Origin: an uncultured Pseudomonadales bacterium
GTDB taxonomy: Bacteria; Pseudomonadota; Gammaproteobacteria; Pseudomonadales; Porticoccaceae
Length of the DNA: 64,000 bases
Direction: 5' to 3'
NCBI GenBank assembly: GCA_943787675.1
Contig: CALSNK010000005.1
Coordinates: 62,001-126,000, forward strand
In this document: piece by piece, positions 36,705 through 45,137 of the stretch
Position numbering within the stretch: the stretch's first letter is position 1
How the letters are laid out: each line of letters begins with the position of its first letter
The notes under the pieces: generated by a model
What the model was told of the DNA's origin: nothing
Database searches by the model: none
The model's input: only the letters and a program-made list of their open reading frames with translations
Translations under genes and position numbers: made by a program

Positions 36705-38414
36705 GTGAGCGAAATTAATTGGCATAGTACTGTTGATGTATTGGTCGTTGGTACTGGTAATGGTGGTCTCACCGCCGCCATCTGCAACTATGAAATGGGC
36801 AGTCAAGATGTGCTAATTATTGAGAAGGCCGATAAGGTCGGTGGTACCAGTGCTACCTCCGGTGGTGGCATCTGGATTCCGGTTAATCACTATGCACAGG
36901 CCGCTGGCGCCGAAGACTCTCTCGACGAAGCCCGGGAGTATCTAAAAAATACCCTCCAGGGGGAAGATGTCCCCGCCGAGCTGATCGAGAATTACATTGT
37001 CAATGGCCCAAAAATGCTCCAGTTTCTTCATGATCGCAGTCAGGTGCGCTACGAGTCACTGGACCACTACCCCGATTACTACACCAATGTTGCTGGCGCC
37101 AAACATGGCCATCGCTCACTGGAGCCGGCGCCCTTTATGGCGTCTGAATTGGGCAGCAACTACCAGCGCATGACCTACACCCATCATATGATGCGGATGT
37201 TTGGGGTGATCCACTTTACCCAGGTGGAAGCGCAAATGTTGATGTTAAAAATGCCCGGCTGGATCAAACTGTTGGGCAAGATGATGTGGGACTACGCCAT
37301 TGATATCCCCTGGCGTCTGCGCACCCGCATATCCCGTCGCCTGTGCTGTGGTGCCGCCGGTGTTGGTCGCCTCTACGCCTCGGTTCTGGATCGTAATATT
37401 CCGATTCAGTTTGAAACGGCACTCACGGATATTATTGCTGAAGACGGAAAGGTAGTGGGTGTTACCGTGACCCAAGACGGGCAGAGCAAAAATATTCAGG
37501 TGAAAAAAGGGCTGATCTTGGCCGCCGGTGGCTTTGAACACAACCAAGAGCTGCGTGACAAATACCTGCCAAAACCCACCAACACCGAATGGAGTGCTGG
37601 TGCCCGAGGCAATCAGGGGGACGCCCTGCAAGCCTCTCTCAAGCTGGGGGCAAAAACGCGTTTAATGAATGGTGCCTGGTGGACAACAACGCTCTGTGTG
37701 CCGGACGAACCTTCACCGCGCCTCAGTATCATGGAAAAGTCTTTTCCCGGTTCCTGTGTGGTGAATAAAAACGGCCAGCGCTTTGCCAACGAATCCCAGA
37801 ACTATATGGCCTTTCAAAAAGAGCTGTTTAAAGCCCACAGTGAGGATAATCCCTGTGCACCGGCCTACCATGTTTTTGATGCGCGTTTTCGTCGCAACTA
37901 CATCGTTGGGCCAATGATGACGGCATCGATGAAGCCTGACTGGACCATACCGAAAAAATGGTATGACACAGGCTTTGTTGCCAAGGCCAACACAGTCCGT
38001 GAGCTGGCGGAAAATTTAGGCGTTGATGCCGATGGTCTCGAGGCCACCGTGGCGAAGATGAACGGCTATGCCGAAACCGGTGTCGATCTCGACTTCCACC
38101 GCGGCGAGTCTGAGTACGATCGCTACTATGCCGACCCCAGCATTGTTCCCAACCCCTGTTTGGCACCGATTGTTGAAGCCCCGTTTTATGCCATGCGCAT
38201 AGAGGCTGGAGATTTTGGTACTCTCGGCGGCTTGGATACCGACAACAATGCCAATGTAATCCATGAGCAGGGCGGGACTATTGAAGGGCTATACGCCATT
38301 GGAAATTGCTCCGCTGCCATACTGCCAACTTACCCAGGCCCCGGCGCGACTCTAGGTCCAGCTATGACCATGGCCTATCAAGCAGCCAAAGCGATCAACA
38401 ACTATCAGGATTAG
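36705..38414 (+). CDS. kstD: 3-ketosteroid Δ1-dehydrogenase
   Basis: A 569-aa flavoprotein with a GTG start and AGGAGG upstream. The dinucleotide motif VVGTGNGGLTAAI lies at residues 15-27, and GGTSATSGGGIWIP follows. The C-terminal TYPGPGATLGPAMT contains the conserved active-site Tyr (Tyr543) and Gly of KstD enzymes. KstD inserts the 1,2 double bond into ring A. Together with 9α-hydroxylation this causes ring B to open. It follows the C/D-ring operon after a 63-base gap and is followed by the BaiE-like gene after 4 bases, so those two are co-transcribed. Confidence 0.92.
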   Translation: MSEINWHSTVDVLVVGTGNGGLTAAICNYEMGSQDVLIIEKADKVGGTSATSGGGIWIPVNHYAQAAGAEDSLDEAREYLKNTLQGEDVPAELIENYIVNGPKMLQFLHDRSQVRYESLDHYPDYYTNVAGAKHGHRSLEPAPFMASELGSNYQRMTYTHHMMRMFGVIHFTQVEAQMLMLKMPGWIKLLGKMMWDYAIDIPWRLRTRISRRLCCGAAGVGRLYASVLDRNIPIQFETALTDIIAEDGKVVGVTVTQDGQSKNIQVKKGLILAAGGFEHNQELRDKYLPKPTNTEWSAGARGNQGDALQASLKLGAKTRLMNGAWWTTTLCVPDEPSPRLSIMEKSFPGSCVVNKNGQRFANESQNYMAFQKELFKAHSEDNPCAPAYHVFDARFRRNYIVGPMMTASMKPDWTIPKKWYDTGFVAKANTVRELAENLGVDADGLEATVAKMNGYAETGVDLDFHRGESEYDRYYADPSIVPNPCLAPIVEAPFYAMRIEAGDFGTLGGLDTDNNANVIHEQGGTIEGLYAIGNCSAAILPTYPGPGATLGPAMTMAYQAAKAINNYQD

Positions 38415-38418
38415 AATT

Positions 38419-38886
38419 ATGCTCGATTTAGAGGCTATTGAATTAATTAAGCAATTAAAGGCACGCTATTTTCGTTTTTTAGATACCGCCGATATTCCCG
38501 GCTTGCACAGCGTCTTTAGCGAGGATGTCCACGCGCATTTTAAAAGTACCGAGTATGATTTTGAAATGAACGGCTGGCCCGAGCTGGAGACCTTTTACAA
38601 GCGCTCCTTTACCTCGGAAAAATTTGGCATGCACAACGGCCATCATCCGGAAATTAGCGTCGACGGTGATAAGGCCACCGGCATCTGGTATCTGCAGGAT
38701 ATCTTTATCAATCTCAAGTACAACATCACCATTATGGGCAGTGCGCTTTACCATGATGAGTACCGCAAGATTGACGGTCAGTGGAAAATCTCCAAGACCG
38801 GTTATGAGCGACTCTGGGAAGAGATCCATCCGCGCTCGCCAGATATTCGCCTGACCTCCAGGCCGATTCAGAAGACCGCAGATTGA
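38419..38886 (+). CDS. BaiE-like hydroxysteroid dehydratase (SnoaL fold)
   Basis: A 155-aa NTF2/SnoaL-fold protein that aligns by eye with bile acid 7α-dehydratase BaiE of gut clostridia: IKQLKARYFRFLD, MHNGHHPEI, TGIWYLQD, YRKIDGQWKI and TGYERLWEE. The BaiE catalytic residues Tyr30, Asp35, His83 and Asp106 correspond to Tyr17, Asp22, His72 and Asp94, all conserved. BaiE removes the 7α-hydroxyl from a 3-oxo-4-ene bile acid, giving a 4,6-diene. Related dehydratases are known in aerobic bile-salt degraders that use Δ4,6 intermediates. It is cotranscribed with kstD. The exact hydroxyl removed (7 or 12) is not shown by sequence. Confidence 0.82.
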   Translation: MLDLEAIELIKQLKARYFRFLDTADIPGLHSVFSEDVHAHFKSTEYDFEMNGWPELETFYKRSFTSEKFGMHNGHHPEISVDGDKATGIWYLQDIFINLKYNITIMGSALYHDEYRKIDGQWKISKTGYERLWEEIHPRSPDIRLTSRPIQKTAD

Positions 38887-38914
38887 TAGTTAGCGGGTAG
38901 GGGTTAAGACGATT

Positions 38915-38948
38915 AAAAAAAATGGCAGTGAGAACTGCCATTTTTTTT
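38915..38948. terminator. Bidirectional Rho-independent terminator
   Basis: AAAAAATGGCAGT, loop GAGA, ACTGCCATTTTTT: a perfect stem of 13 pairs with T runs on both strands. It lies between convergent genes (the BaiE-like gene and the sulfatase), so it ends both the ring C/D-kstD transcript and the sulfatase transcript. Confidence 0.93.
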
Positions 38949-38991
38949 GCCTGCTATTAATTGCCTAGTCTGAACTGCTCGGTCGCTTTTT

Positions 38992-40650
38992 CTAGGGGGA
39001 CTTAGCTTTTACGGCAGGCGAGTGGCAGGGGATTGTCAGTTCTGGGCCACGATCACAATCATAGGTGACACGACCGCGGCGCCCGTGCTGACGGTCAAGA
39101 ATCTCCTCGATAAACGGCGTTGGTGCCATTGTAGGCGCACTGCTGTCTTGCAAACTCTCCAGAGACCTAGGGTAGTCTGCCCAGTTTTTGGGTGCACGCC
39201 AGCCCGGAGGTGGTGCCATTTTAGAGCGCACACCATTAATTGGGTGTAGACCGCGCCAATCCAGAATAGCCTTGGCCAATGCATCGACACGCTGGGGCAT
39301 CTCGGCACTGAGGTCATTGTATTCGTTGGGGTCTTCAGCCAAATTAAACAGCCAGTTGGTGGTTTTGGTTTCAACTAAAGTCTGCTTCACTTCTTGTACT
39401 AACTTCCAGTTGCCATCGATCGCGGCAAAATTAAAGTTGCCAAAGATCGGAATTTCAGAGGTAAAAAATAAGGTTTCCGAGCGCGGCTTTGGTTGCCCGG
39501 ATTGAATGGACGGCCACATATTCTCACCATCCAGTTGTTTGTTGTTTTGCATCTCTACACCAGCGGCAGCGACAAGGGTGGGAAACACATCAAACACATG
39601 CATGATCTGTTCTGAAACAGTGCCGGGCTTGATCGCCGCCGGCCAGCGTAATAGCGATACCACTCTGATACCGCCCTCAAAGGTTTCACCCTTGCCACCG
39701 CGTAGGGGTGCATTGTCAGCGCCGCCCACAGAATAGGCCGCACCGCCATTGTCACTAAAAAACATTACCAGGGTGTTTTCACTGAGCTGCTCTTCATCCA
39801 ATGTGGTGAGTAGCTGTGCTATTGCCTGGTCCATTGCGTCCACCACTGCGGCGTAAACCGGCCTGGCACTTGGGCGTCCCTGAGCTTTGGCCGAGCGCCG
39901 CGTGGCATCCGTGTGCCGGGAGCGGGCGGGGGCCAAGTCGGTATTGATATTGGCATACTTTTCTTTGAGCTGCTGTGGTGCTTCCAATGGTGTGTGCGGA
40001 GCCAAAAAGGGCATATAGATAAAGAAGGGTTTGCTCTTGTCGCGCTGGTGAATAAAGCGCGTCACCTCGTCGGCTAGCAGGAAGGTCTCGTAGCCCTCAT
40101 CGTAAATAGTTTCGCCGTTGCGCTGAAAGTCGCTGCCGCCCATATTGGCGAAGGGTGAAAAATAGCCGACCTCGGTGTGCAGGTGACCGTAAAAATGCTC
40201 AAAGCCGCGCTGATTAGGGTGATAGCTCATCTGTGCATGGCCGAGATGCCACTTGCCGACCATCGCAGTTTGGTAACCGGCAGCGCGAAATGACTCCGGC
40301 ATAAAATGTTCTTCTGGGTGAACACCATTGTTATCCCAGGGCAGAATCACGCTGTAGGCAACACCCAGTCGCATGGGGTCGCGACCGGTCATCAGCGCAG
40401 CTCTGGTGGGTGAGCAGATCGGTGTGGTGTAAAAACGATTAAGGCTAACACCCTCGTCGGCCAGTTTATCCAGTGCAGGCGTGTCTATGTCACCGCCGTG
40501 GAAACCGACATCATTCCAGCCCAAATCGTCGGCCACCACAATAATGATATTGGGCGACGCGACTTTGGCGACAGTGTCGGCGGTGGTCACTTGGGAAAAC
40601 AGCAGCAGAGAAAAAAGCGCTGAGGCTAATTGACGATAAGGTTTAGTCAT
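38992..40650 (-). CDS. Exported arylsulfatase-type sulfatase
   Basis: A 552-aa type I sulfatase. A signal peptide is evident (ALFSLLLFSQVTTA, cleavage near residue 25), so it acts in the periplasm. Asp41-Asp42 (VVADDLGWND) bind the metal, and C79-S-P-T-R83 is the modification motif in which Cys79 becomes formylglycine. MVGKWHLG and FFSDNGGA are also typical. Formylglycine formation needs a separate sulfatase-maturing enzyme not seen here. In this context it may desulfate sterol or bile-alcohol sulfates, but it could equally serve another sulfate ester. Confidence 0.9.
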   Translation of the reverse strand: MTKPYRQLASALFSLLLFSQVTTADTVAKVASPNIIIVVADDLGWNDVGFHGGDIDTPALDKLADEGVSLNRFYTTPICSPTRAALMTGRDPMRLGVAYSVILPWDNNGVHPEEHFMPESFRAAGYQTAMVGKWHLGHAQMSYHPNQRGFEHFYGHLHTEVGYFSPFANMGGSDFQRNGETIYDEGYETFLLADEVTRFIHQRDKSKPFFIYMPFLAPHTPLEAPQQLKEKYANINTDLAPARSRHTDATRRSAKAQGRPSARPVYAAVVDAMDQAIAQLLTTLDEEQLSENTLVMFFSDNGGAAYSVGGADNAPLRGGKGETFEGGIRVVSLLRWPAAIKPGTVSEQIMHVFDVFPTLVAAAGVEMQNNKQLDGENMWPSIQSGQPKPRSETLFFTSEIPIFGNFNFAAIDGNWKLVQEVKQTLVETKTTNWLFNLAEDPNEYNDLSAEMPQRVDALAKAILDWRGLHPINGVRSKMAPPPGWRAPKNWADYPRSLESLQDSSAPTMAPTPFIEEILDRQHGRRGRVTYDCDRGPELTIPCHSPAVKAKSP

Positions 40651-40718
40651 AAGTTATCTACCTATCTACCCATTCACCTATTTAGCGATTTAGCTCACTG
40701 CCACAGCCTAGGGTTGCC

Positions 40719-41519
40719 TTAGAGAATATAAGGAATAACAGCCTTGCGCTCTTGTGGGTAATCGGCAAAGTTCTTCTTGAACCAGCGATGGGTGTAAAGG
40801 GCCCGCGGAGCAAGATTGCCGACGGTCATGGCCAGTACAAAAACTGCACCCAGATTCCAAGTCATAATGGCAAAGCCGACAAAGGAGAGTATCTCTCCAA
40901 GGTACTGTGGGCAGGAGACAAAACGAAAGGCTCCGCCGTAGGGAATTTTGTAACGTGGCTCGTCGGCGGATGGCGTCTTTGAGCGCAGATTACGCAATAT
41001 TGAATCGGAGTGAATATTTAACAAAAAGCCAAGTAGATAGATGGCTATGCCGATAATAAAGCGCGGATCAGTTAGCCAGGCCTCGGTGTACTGAGTACCA
41101 AATTGAGTGATATAGGCGGCGTTAAAATAGCCGTGTAAAAACAGTGTTAACCAGCCAGCGATAACCACATTGAGTGCGAATGACGAACTGGAGCCGGGCT
41201 GGACACGCATCATCAGTGGGGTGAACAGAGCGCGGTTGCTGTAGTGGATCATCCAGATGGCGAGAAAGATAAGCGGGACTAGCTGATCTGAGTTGTCGCC
41301 CATAAAAAACACGATTGGAAAGATCACTAAACCGGGCAGTTCCATTAGCACCCAGCCGGTTTTAGCGTGTAGTTTAACGCCCTTTGACCGTTTACCGCCG
41401 CCAAAGCGACCACCGTACTGTGCTGTGCCAAAAAGGCTCGAGACAAACACTAGGGCTGCATAGACAAAGCCCACAATTAATAACGAGTCGTAAAAGGTAT
41501 TGCCTGTATACCATTGCAT
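40719..41519 (-). CDS. Steroid 5α-reductase (SRD5A) family membrane protein
   Basis: A 266-aa membrane protein with about six hydrophobic segments. The start at 41519 has CGGAG upstream and gives the family's usual ~260 aa; the open frame extends to 41585. The C-terminal third resembles animal 3-oxo-5α-steroid 4-dehydrogenases: PYGGAFRFVSCPQYLGEI, then APRALYTHRWF and FADYPQERKAVIPYIL. The family reduces Δ4-3-ketosteroids with NADPH. The pyrimidine-independent alternatives in this superfamily (isoprenylcysteine methyltransferases, DUF1295) match the C-terminus less well. It is divergent from the KstD-like gene at 41817. Confidence 0.83.
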   Translation of the reverse strand: MQWYTGNTFYDSLLIVGFVYAALVFVSSLFGTAQYGGRFGGGKRSKGVKLHAKTGWVLMELPGLVIFPIVFFMGDNSDQLVPLIFLAIWMIHYSNRALFTPLMMRVQPGSSSSFALNVVIAGWLTLFLHGYFNAAYITQFGTQYTEAWLTDPRFIIGIAIYLLGFLLNIHSDSILRNLRSKTPSADEPRYKIPYGGAFRFVSCPQYLGEILSFVGFAIMTWNLGAVFVLAMTVGNLAPRALYTHRWFKKNFADYPQERKAVIPYIL

Positions 41520-41674
41520 GGCCTGTGCTCCGCAGTTACATAGTGAAAACGTTAGATTAAGGTTGAATGGGGTAAAGTAATACAACCATTCGGACTATGT
41601 TTTTCAGCCTTATTATTAATTTTAACCTCGAACATATAAAAGCCCTTTGCCAAGAGCAAGACAAAGTGCAGCAT

Positions 41675-41688
41675 CGTCCGTTTGGACG
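41675..41688. promoter_or_regulatory. Second CGTCC-N4-GGACG inverted repeat
   Basis: CGTCCGTTTGGACG has the same 5-bp arms and the same 4-base spacing as the palindrome at 14365-14378. It lies in the 297-base gap between the divergent 5α-reductase-like gene and the KstD-like gene. A weak -10-like TAACTT at 41712-41717 would put the repeat near -42 for the plus-strand gene. It is a probable binding site of the same regulator. Confidence 0.6.
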
Positions 41689-41816
41689 CTGTGTCCAGAG
41701 GCTAATCCCACTAACTTTAGAGCCTGTGACAAAGCCTATAAAAGAGACTCGAAAGCAGGGCTTAAAAGTCTCAGCCGTTAACTATATCAACAGATAAAAG
41801 ATGCGTCGGGAAAGCG

Positions 41817-43307
41817 ATGAAAACTGAACTGCACCCACATTCACAGTCTCCCATAACTGCTACAGCTGTCGCGCAATGGCATGAGCAATACGATGTGATC
41901 ATAGCCGGTTTTGGCGGCGCTGGCGCCTGCGCAGCAATCGCCGCAGCCGATGCTGGCAGCTCAGTGTTAATTTGCGATGTCGCCTCGGGCTCTGGTGGCT
42001 CCACGGCGCTGTCATCAGCAGAACTCTATTTGGGTGGCGGTACTCGAGTACAAAAAGCCTGTGGCTATAACGACAGTGTTGAAGCCATGTATGACTACCT
42101 AATGGTGAGCAATGGCCCCGAGGCCGATAGCGCAAAAATTCGCGCTTACTGCGAGGATAGCGCCGACCATTTTAATTGGCTGGTGGATCTGGGGGTGCCT
42201 TTTAATGACAGTGAGTTTAAGGCTCGCGCCATTGTTGCCACTACCGATGACGGCCTACTTTACACCGGCAGCGAAAAAGCCTGGCCCTACGTGGACAATA
42301 TTGCGCCAGCTCCTCGAGGTCATAACCTTGCGATAAAGGGTGACCATGGTGGCCCGCTATTCATGCAGATACTCACCGCAGCGGCGATTCAGCGGGGCGT
42401 CGAAATCAACTTCGAGACAAGAGCATTACGTCTGATCGAAGATTGCGGTGAGGTGGTTGGGCTGGTTGTTCGCAGGGATATGCAGGAGCGTTTTATAGGC
42501 TGTAATAAAGGCGTTATTTTGTCTGCGGGTGGCTTTGTTATGAATCGCGAAATGCTTGCGGAATACGCGCCGGATTTACTGCGCTGCAACTTACCTATTG
42601 GCAATGCTGGGGACACCGGTAGCGGCATTTTGATTGGTCAGGGTATGGGTGCAGCGTTGGATAATATGCATCAGGGCTTTGTCAGTTTGCCCTTTTATCC
42701 ACCCTCGTCACTGACCTATGGAATATTTATCAATGCCCATGGCAAGCGCTTTATCAATGAAGATTGCTACCATGGACGGGTCGGTGCCCATGTACTGCAG
42801 CAGCCCCCGGGCCCGGTTTATCTGGTGCTCAGTGTTGAGGATTACGGTAAGTACGAAACTCGCTCTTATCTGGGGGCAGGAATCGCCGCCACTGGCGAGA
42901 CCTTGGCTGAACTGGTCGCCGACCTCGACTTGCCTGAGGGGCAGCTAGAACAGACGATTGAATTGTATAACAGCCATGCCGAGCAGCTTTCAGATCCAGA
43001 ATTTCACAAGGCGGGGGAGTGGCTAAAGCCGCTGACTGCGCCTTATGTTGCTCTTGATTGCACACCTGGGCGCGGTGTCAATATGCCGTACTTTACCCTT
43101 GGAGGCTTGGATACCAGAGTATCTGGGGAAGTGTTAACCGAGGCCGGTGCCGTTATTCCCGGGCTCTATGCCGCGGGTCGCAGCGCCTGCGGTGTTCCCC
43201 GTCGCGCCGATGGTTACGCCTCGGGCATCTCGGTGGGCGATGCCTCTTTTAGCGGCCGGATGGCTGGCGCTGCTGCTGCAGCTCGGGATAAACAACAAAG
43301 GAACTAA
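41817..43307 (+). CDS. FAD-dependent KstD-like flavoprotein
   Basis: A 496-aa protein of the fumarate reductase/KstD superfamily. The FAD motif IIAGFGGAGACAAIAAADAG starts near residue 28, GGSTALSSAELYLGGG follows, and the C-terminal GLYAAGRSACGVPRRADGYASGISVGDA is typical of FAD-binding fumarate-reductase-like enzymes. The TYPGxGxT motif of true Δ1-dehydrogenases is missing, so the reaction may differ: dehydrogenation at C4(5) of 5α-steroids or another ring double bond are options. It begins an operon with a SnoaL-fold protein and an Old-Yellow-Enzyme, behind the second CGTCC repeat. Confidence 0.85.
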   Translation: MKTELHPHSQSPITATAVAQWHEQYDVIIAGFGGAGACAAIAAADAGSSVLICDVASGSGGSTALSSAELYLGGGTRVQKACGYNDSVEAMYDYLMVSNGPEADSAKIRAYCEDSADHFNWLVDLGVPFNDSEFKARAIVATTDDGLLYTGSEKAWPYVDNIAPAPRGHNLAIKGDHGGPLFMQILTAAAIQRGVEINFETRALRLIEDCGEVVGLVVRRDMQERFIGCNKGVILSAGGFVMNREMLAEYAPDLLRCNLPIGNAGDTGSGILIGQGMGAALDNMHQGFVSLPFYPPSSLTYGIFINAHGKRFINEDCYHGRVGAHVLQQPPGPVYLVLSVEDYGKYETRSYLGAGIAATGETLAELVADLDLPEGQLEQTIELYNSHAEQLSDPEFHKAGEWLKPLTAPYVALDCTPGRGVNMPYFTLGGLDTRVSGEVLTEAGAVIPGLYAAGRSACGVPRRADGYASGISVGDASFSGRMAGAAAAARDKQQRN

Positions 43308-43311
43308 AAAT

Positions 43312-43947
43312 ATGAGCCATATACTTTCTCGAATTGATCGCCTGGAGTCCCTCGACGAAATTCGGCAGTTGCCAGCGAAGTACTCCCTAGCCCTGGATAT
43401 GCGCGATATAGACGCGCTGGTCAATTTGTTTCCCGAAGATGTGCGGGTCGGTAAAGGTATGCAGGGGCGGGCGCACTTTAAGCGCTGGATGGATGAAACC
43501 CTGAGGACTCAATTCACCGGTACCTCTCACCATATTGGCAATCATATTATTGAATTTAATGATCCTGACCACGCCATAGGGGTTGTCTACTCAAAGAACG
43601 AGCACGAGACAACTCGCGCCGACGGCGGTATCGATTGGGTGATTATGCAGATGATTTACTGGGATCAATACGAACGCATTGATGGTCGCTGGTATTTTCA
43701 GCGCCGCTTGCCCTGCTACTGGTACGCGACAGACCTCAATAACCCGCCGGTGGGTGAGAATAAAATGCGCTGGCCTGATCGCGACAATTACGACGGTGCC
43801 TTTCATGATCTGTGGCCCAGCTGGCAGGACTTTTGGGATAACCCGATTACCGAAGAGTTGCCAGCGGTCGCAGCGCCTGCACCCCTTGAGCAGTTTTTAA
43901 AAACCATGCGTCGTGACAGCGGCGAGATCAGTATCCGAACGCGCTAA
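43312..43947 (+). CDS. SnoaL-fold protein, candidate steroid dehydratase
   Basis: A 211-aa protein. The start at 43312, with AAAGGA upstream, replaces an open frame beginning at 43147 inside the previous gene. The N-terminal 150 residues have the SnoaL/NTF2 pattern: LDEIRQLPAKYSLALDMRDIDALVNLF, then TSHHIGNHIIEF and YERIDGRWYFQRR. Tyr and Asp after the first helix (about residues 24-29) and His around 75 sit where BaiE and related dehydratases place catalytic residues. This suggests a second hydroxysteroid dehydratase, though the match to BaiE is weaker than for 38419-38886. The Trp/Pro-rich C-terminal tail of about 50 residues is unusual. Confidence 0.75.
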   Translation: MSHILSRIDRLESLDEIRQLPAKYSLALDMRDIDALVNLFPEDVRVGKGMQGRAHFKRWMDETLRTQFTGTSHHIGNHIIEFNDPDHAIGVVYSKNEHETTRADGGIDWVIMQMIYWDQYERIDGRWYFQRRLPCYWYATDLNNPPVGENKMRWPDRDNYDGAFHDLWPSWQDFWDNPITEELPAVAAPAPLEQFLKTMRRDSGEISIRTR

Positions 43948-44024
43948 TGGGCAGATTTTCCCAGCTAGAGTTTAGATAATTGAAAGTTAGTAAATTAAAG
44001 GCTAGATAAAGAAAGGTTAGATAA

Positions 44025-45110
44025 ATGTTTGATGCACTTTTTACCCCGCTTCGCCTGGGTGATATTGAATTACAAAATCGCTTTGTGATGGCGCCTATGA
44101 CGCGCAGTCGAGCCAATCCCGATGACTCAGTGTCGGCTCTGCATGTTGAATATTACGCTCAGCGCGCCAGCGCCGGTTTGATTATTAGCGAAGGCATACA
44201 TCCTTCTCCAGCCGGTAAAGGCTACACATTATCCCCCGGTCTCTACAGTGACGAGCAACAGCTTCTGTGGCGCGCCGTAACCGATGCGGTGCATGAGAAA
44301 GACGGCCGCATCGTCGCCCAGATAATGCACTGCGGCCGGGTTGGACACCCCGACAATAAAGCGCCGGGTAGCGACTTGATTGGGCCCTCGGCGATCCCCT
44401 GCCAGACAGAGATTTACACCCCCAAGGGAATGCAGCCAATGCCCACCCCTAGAGCCATTGAAGGCGCTGAAATCCCCGGCCTTATCCGCGAGTATTGCGA
44501 AACCGCAGAGCGCGCCATAGCTGCTGGCTTTGACGGCATTGAGCTACACTGCACCTCCGGTTATCTGCCAGCGCAGTTTTTATCCACCGGCAGCAACCAG
44601 CGCAGCGATAACTATGGCGGCAGTTTAGACAATCGTCTGCGCTTTGTGCTCGAGCTCACCCAGGCACTTTGCGATACAGTGGGAGCTGGCCGAGTGGGTT
44701 TGCGCGTGTGCCCCGGCAATCCCTTTAATGACCTGCAGGATGAAGACCCCAGTGAAACCTTTGGTGCACTGTTCCGTGCTCTGTCACCCATGGGTTTGGC
44801 CTATCTGCATGTGATCCGTATGGCGTCCACCGGTATCGACAATATTGCTCTCGCCCAGCAGCACTTTAAGGGTGCACTGATCGTCAACGACAGTTACAGT
44901 CCTGAAGAGGCCGACCAACTGCTCGCTGATCAGGGTGCTGCAGCTGTATCCTTTGGCCGTGCTTTTATTGCCAACCCGGATTTTGTTGAACGTGTGGCCA
45001 AGGGTACGCCACTGAGTCGAATGAACGGCAAAACACTCTATACGCCGGGTCCGGCAGGCTATATTGACTACCCGACAGCTGAGCAGGCGAGTCTTTTAAA
45101 GGGCGACTAA
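44025..45110 (+). CDS. Old Yellow Enzyme-type NADH:flavin oxidoreductase
   Basis: A 361-aa FMN TIM-barrel ene-reductase. It has FVMAPMTRSRA at residues 20-30, QIMHCGRVGHP, and SNQRSDNYGGSLDNRLRF near residue 195. The substrate-binding pair usually written HxxN or HxxH reads HCTS here (in ELHCTSGYL), so the second residue is Ser. In this cluster the likely substrate is an unsaturated 3-ketosteroid. It follows the SnoaL-fold gene by 77 bases. Confidence 0.88.
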   Translation: MFDALFTPLRLGDIELQNRFVMAPMTRSRANPDDSVSALHVEYYAQRASAGLIISEGIHPSPAGKGYTLSPGLYSDEQQLLWRAVTDAVHEKDGRIVAQIMHCGRVGHPDNKAPGSDLIGPSAIPCQTEIYTPKGMQPMPTPRAIEGAEIPGLIREYCETAERAIAAGFDGIELHCTSGYLPAQFLSTGSNQRSDNYGGSLDNRLRFVLELTQALCDTVGAGRVGLRVCPGNPFNDLQDEDPSETFGALFRALSPMGLAYLHVIRMASTGIDNIALAQQHFKGALIVNDSYSPEEADQLLADQGAAAVSFGRAFIANPDFVERVAKGTPLSRMNGKTLYTPGPAGYIDYPTAEQASLLKGD

Positions 45111-45137
45111 AAAATAATCAGAAAAAGAGGAATAACT

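Noticed and set aside
43147..43311. Upstream extension of the SnoaL-fold protein
   Set aside because: It lies inside the KstD-like gene in another frame; the ATG at 43312 has a ribosome-binding site.
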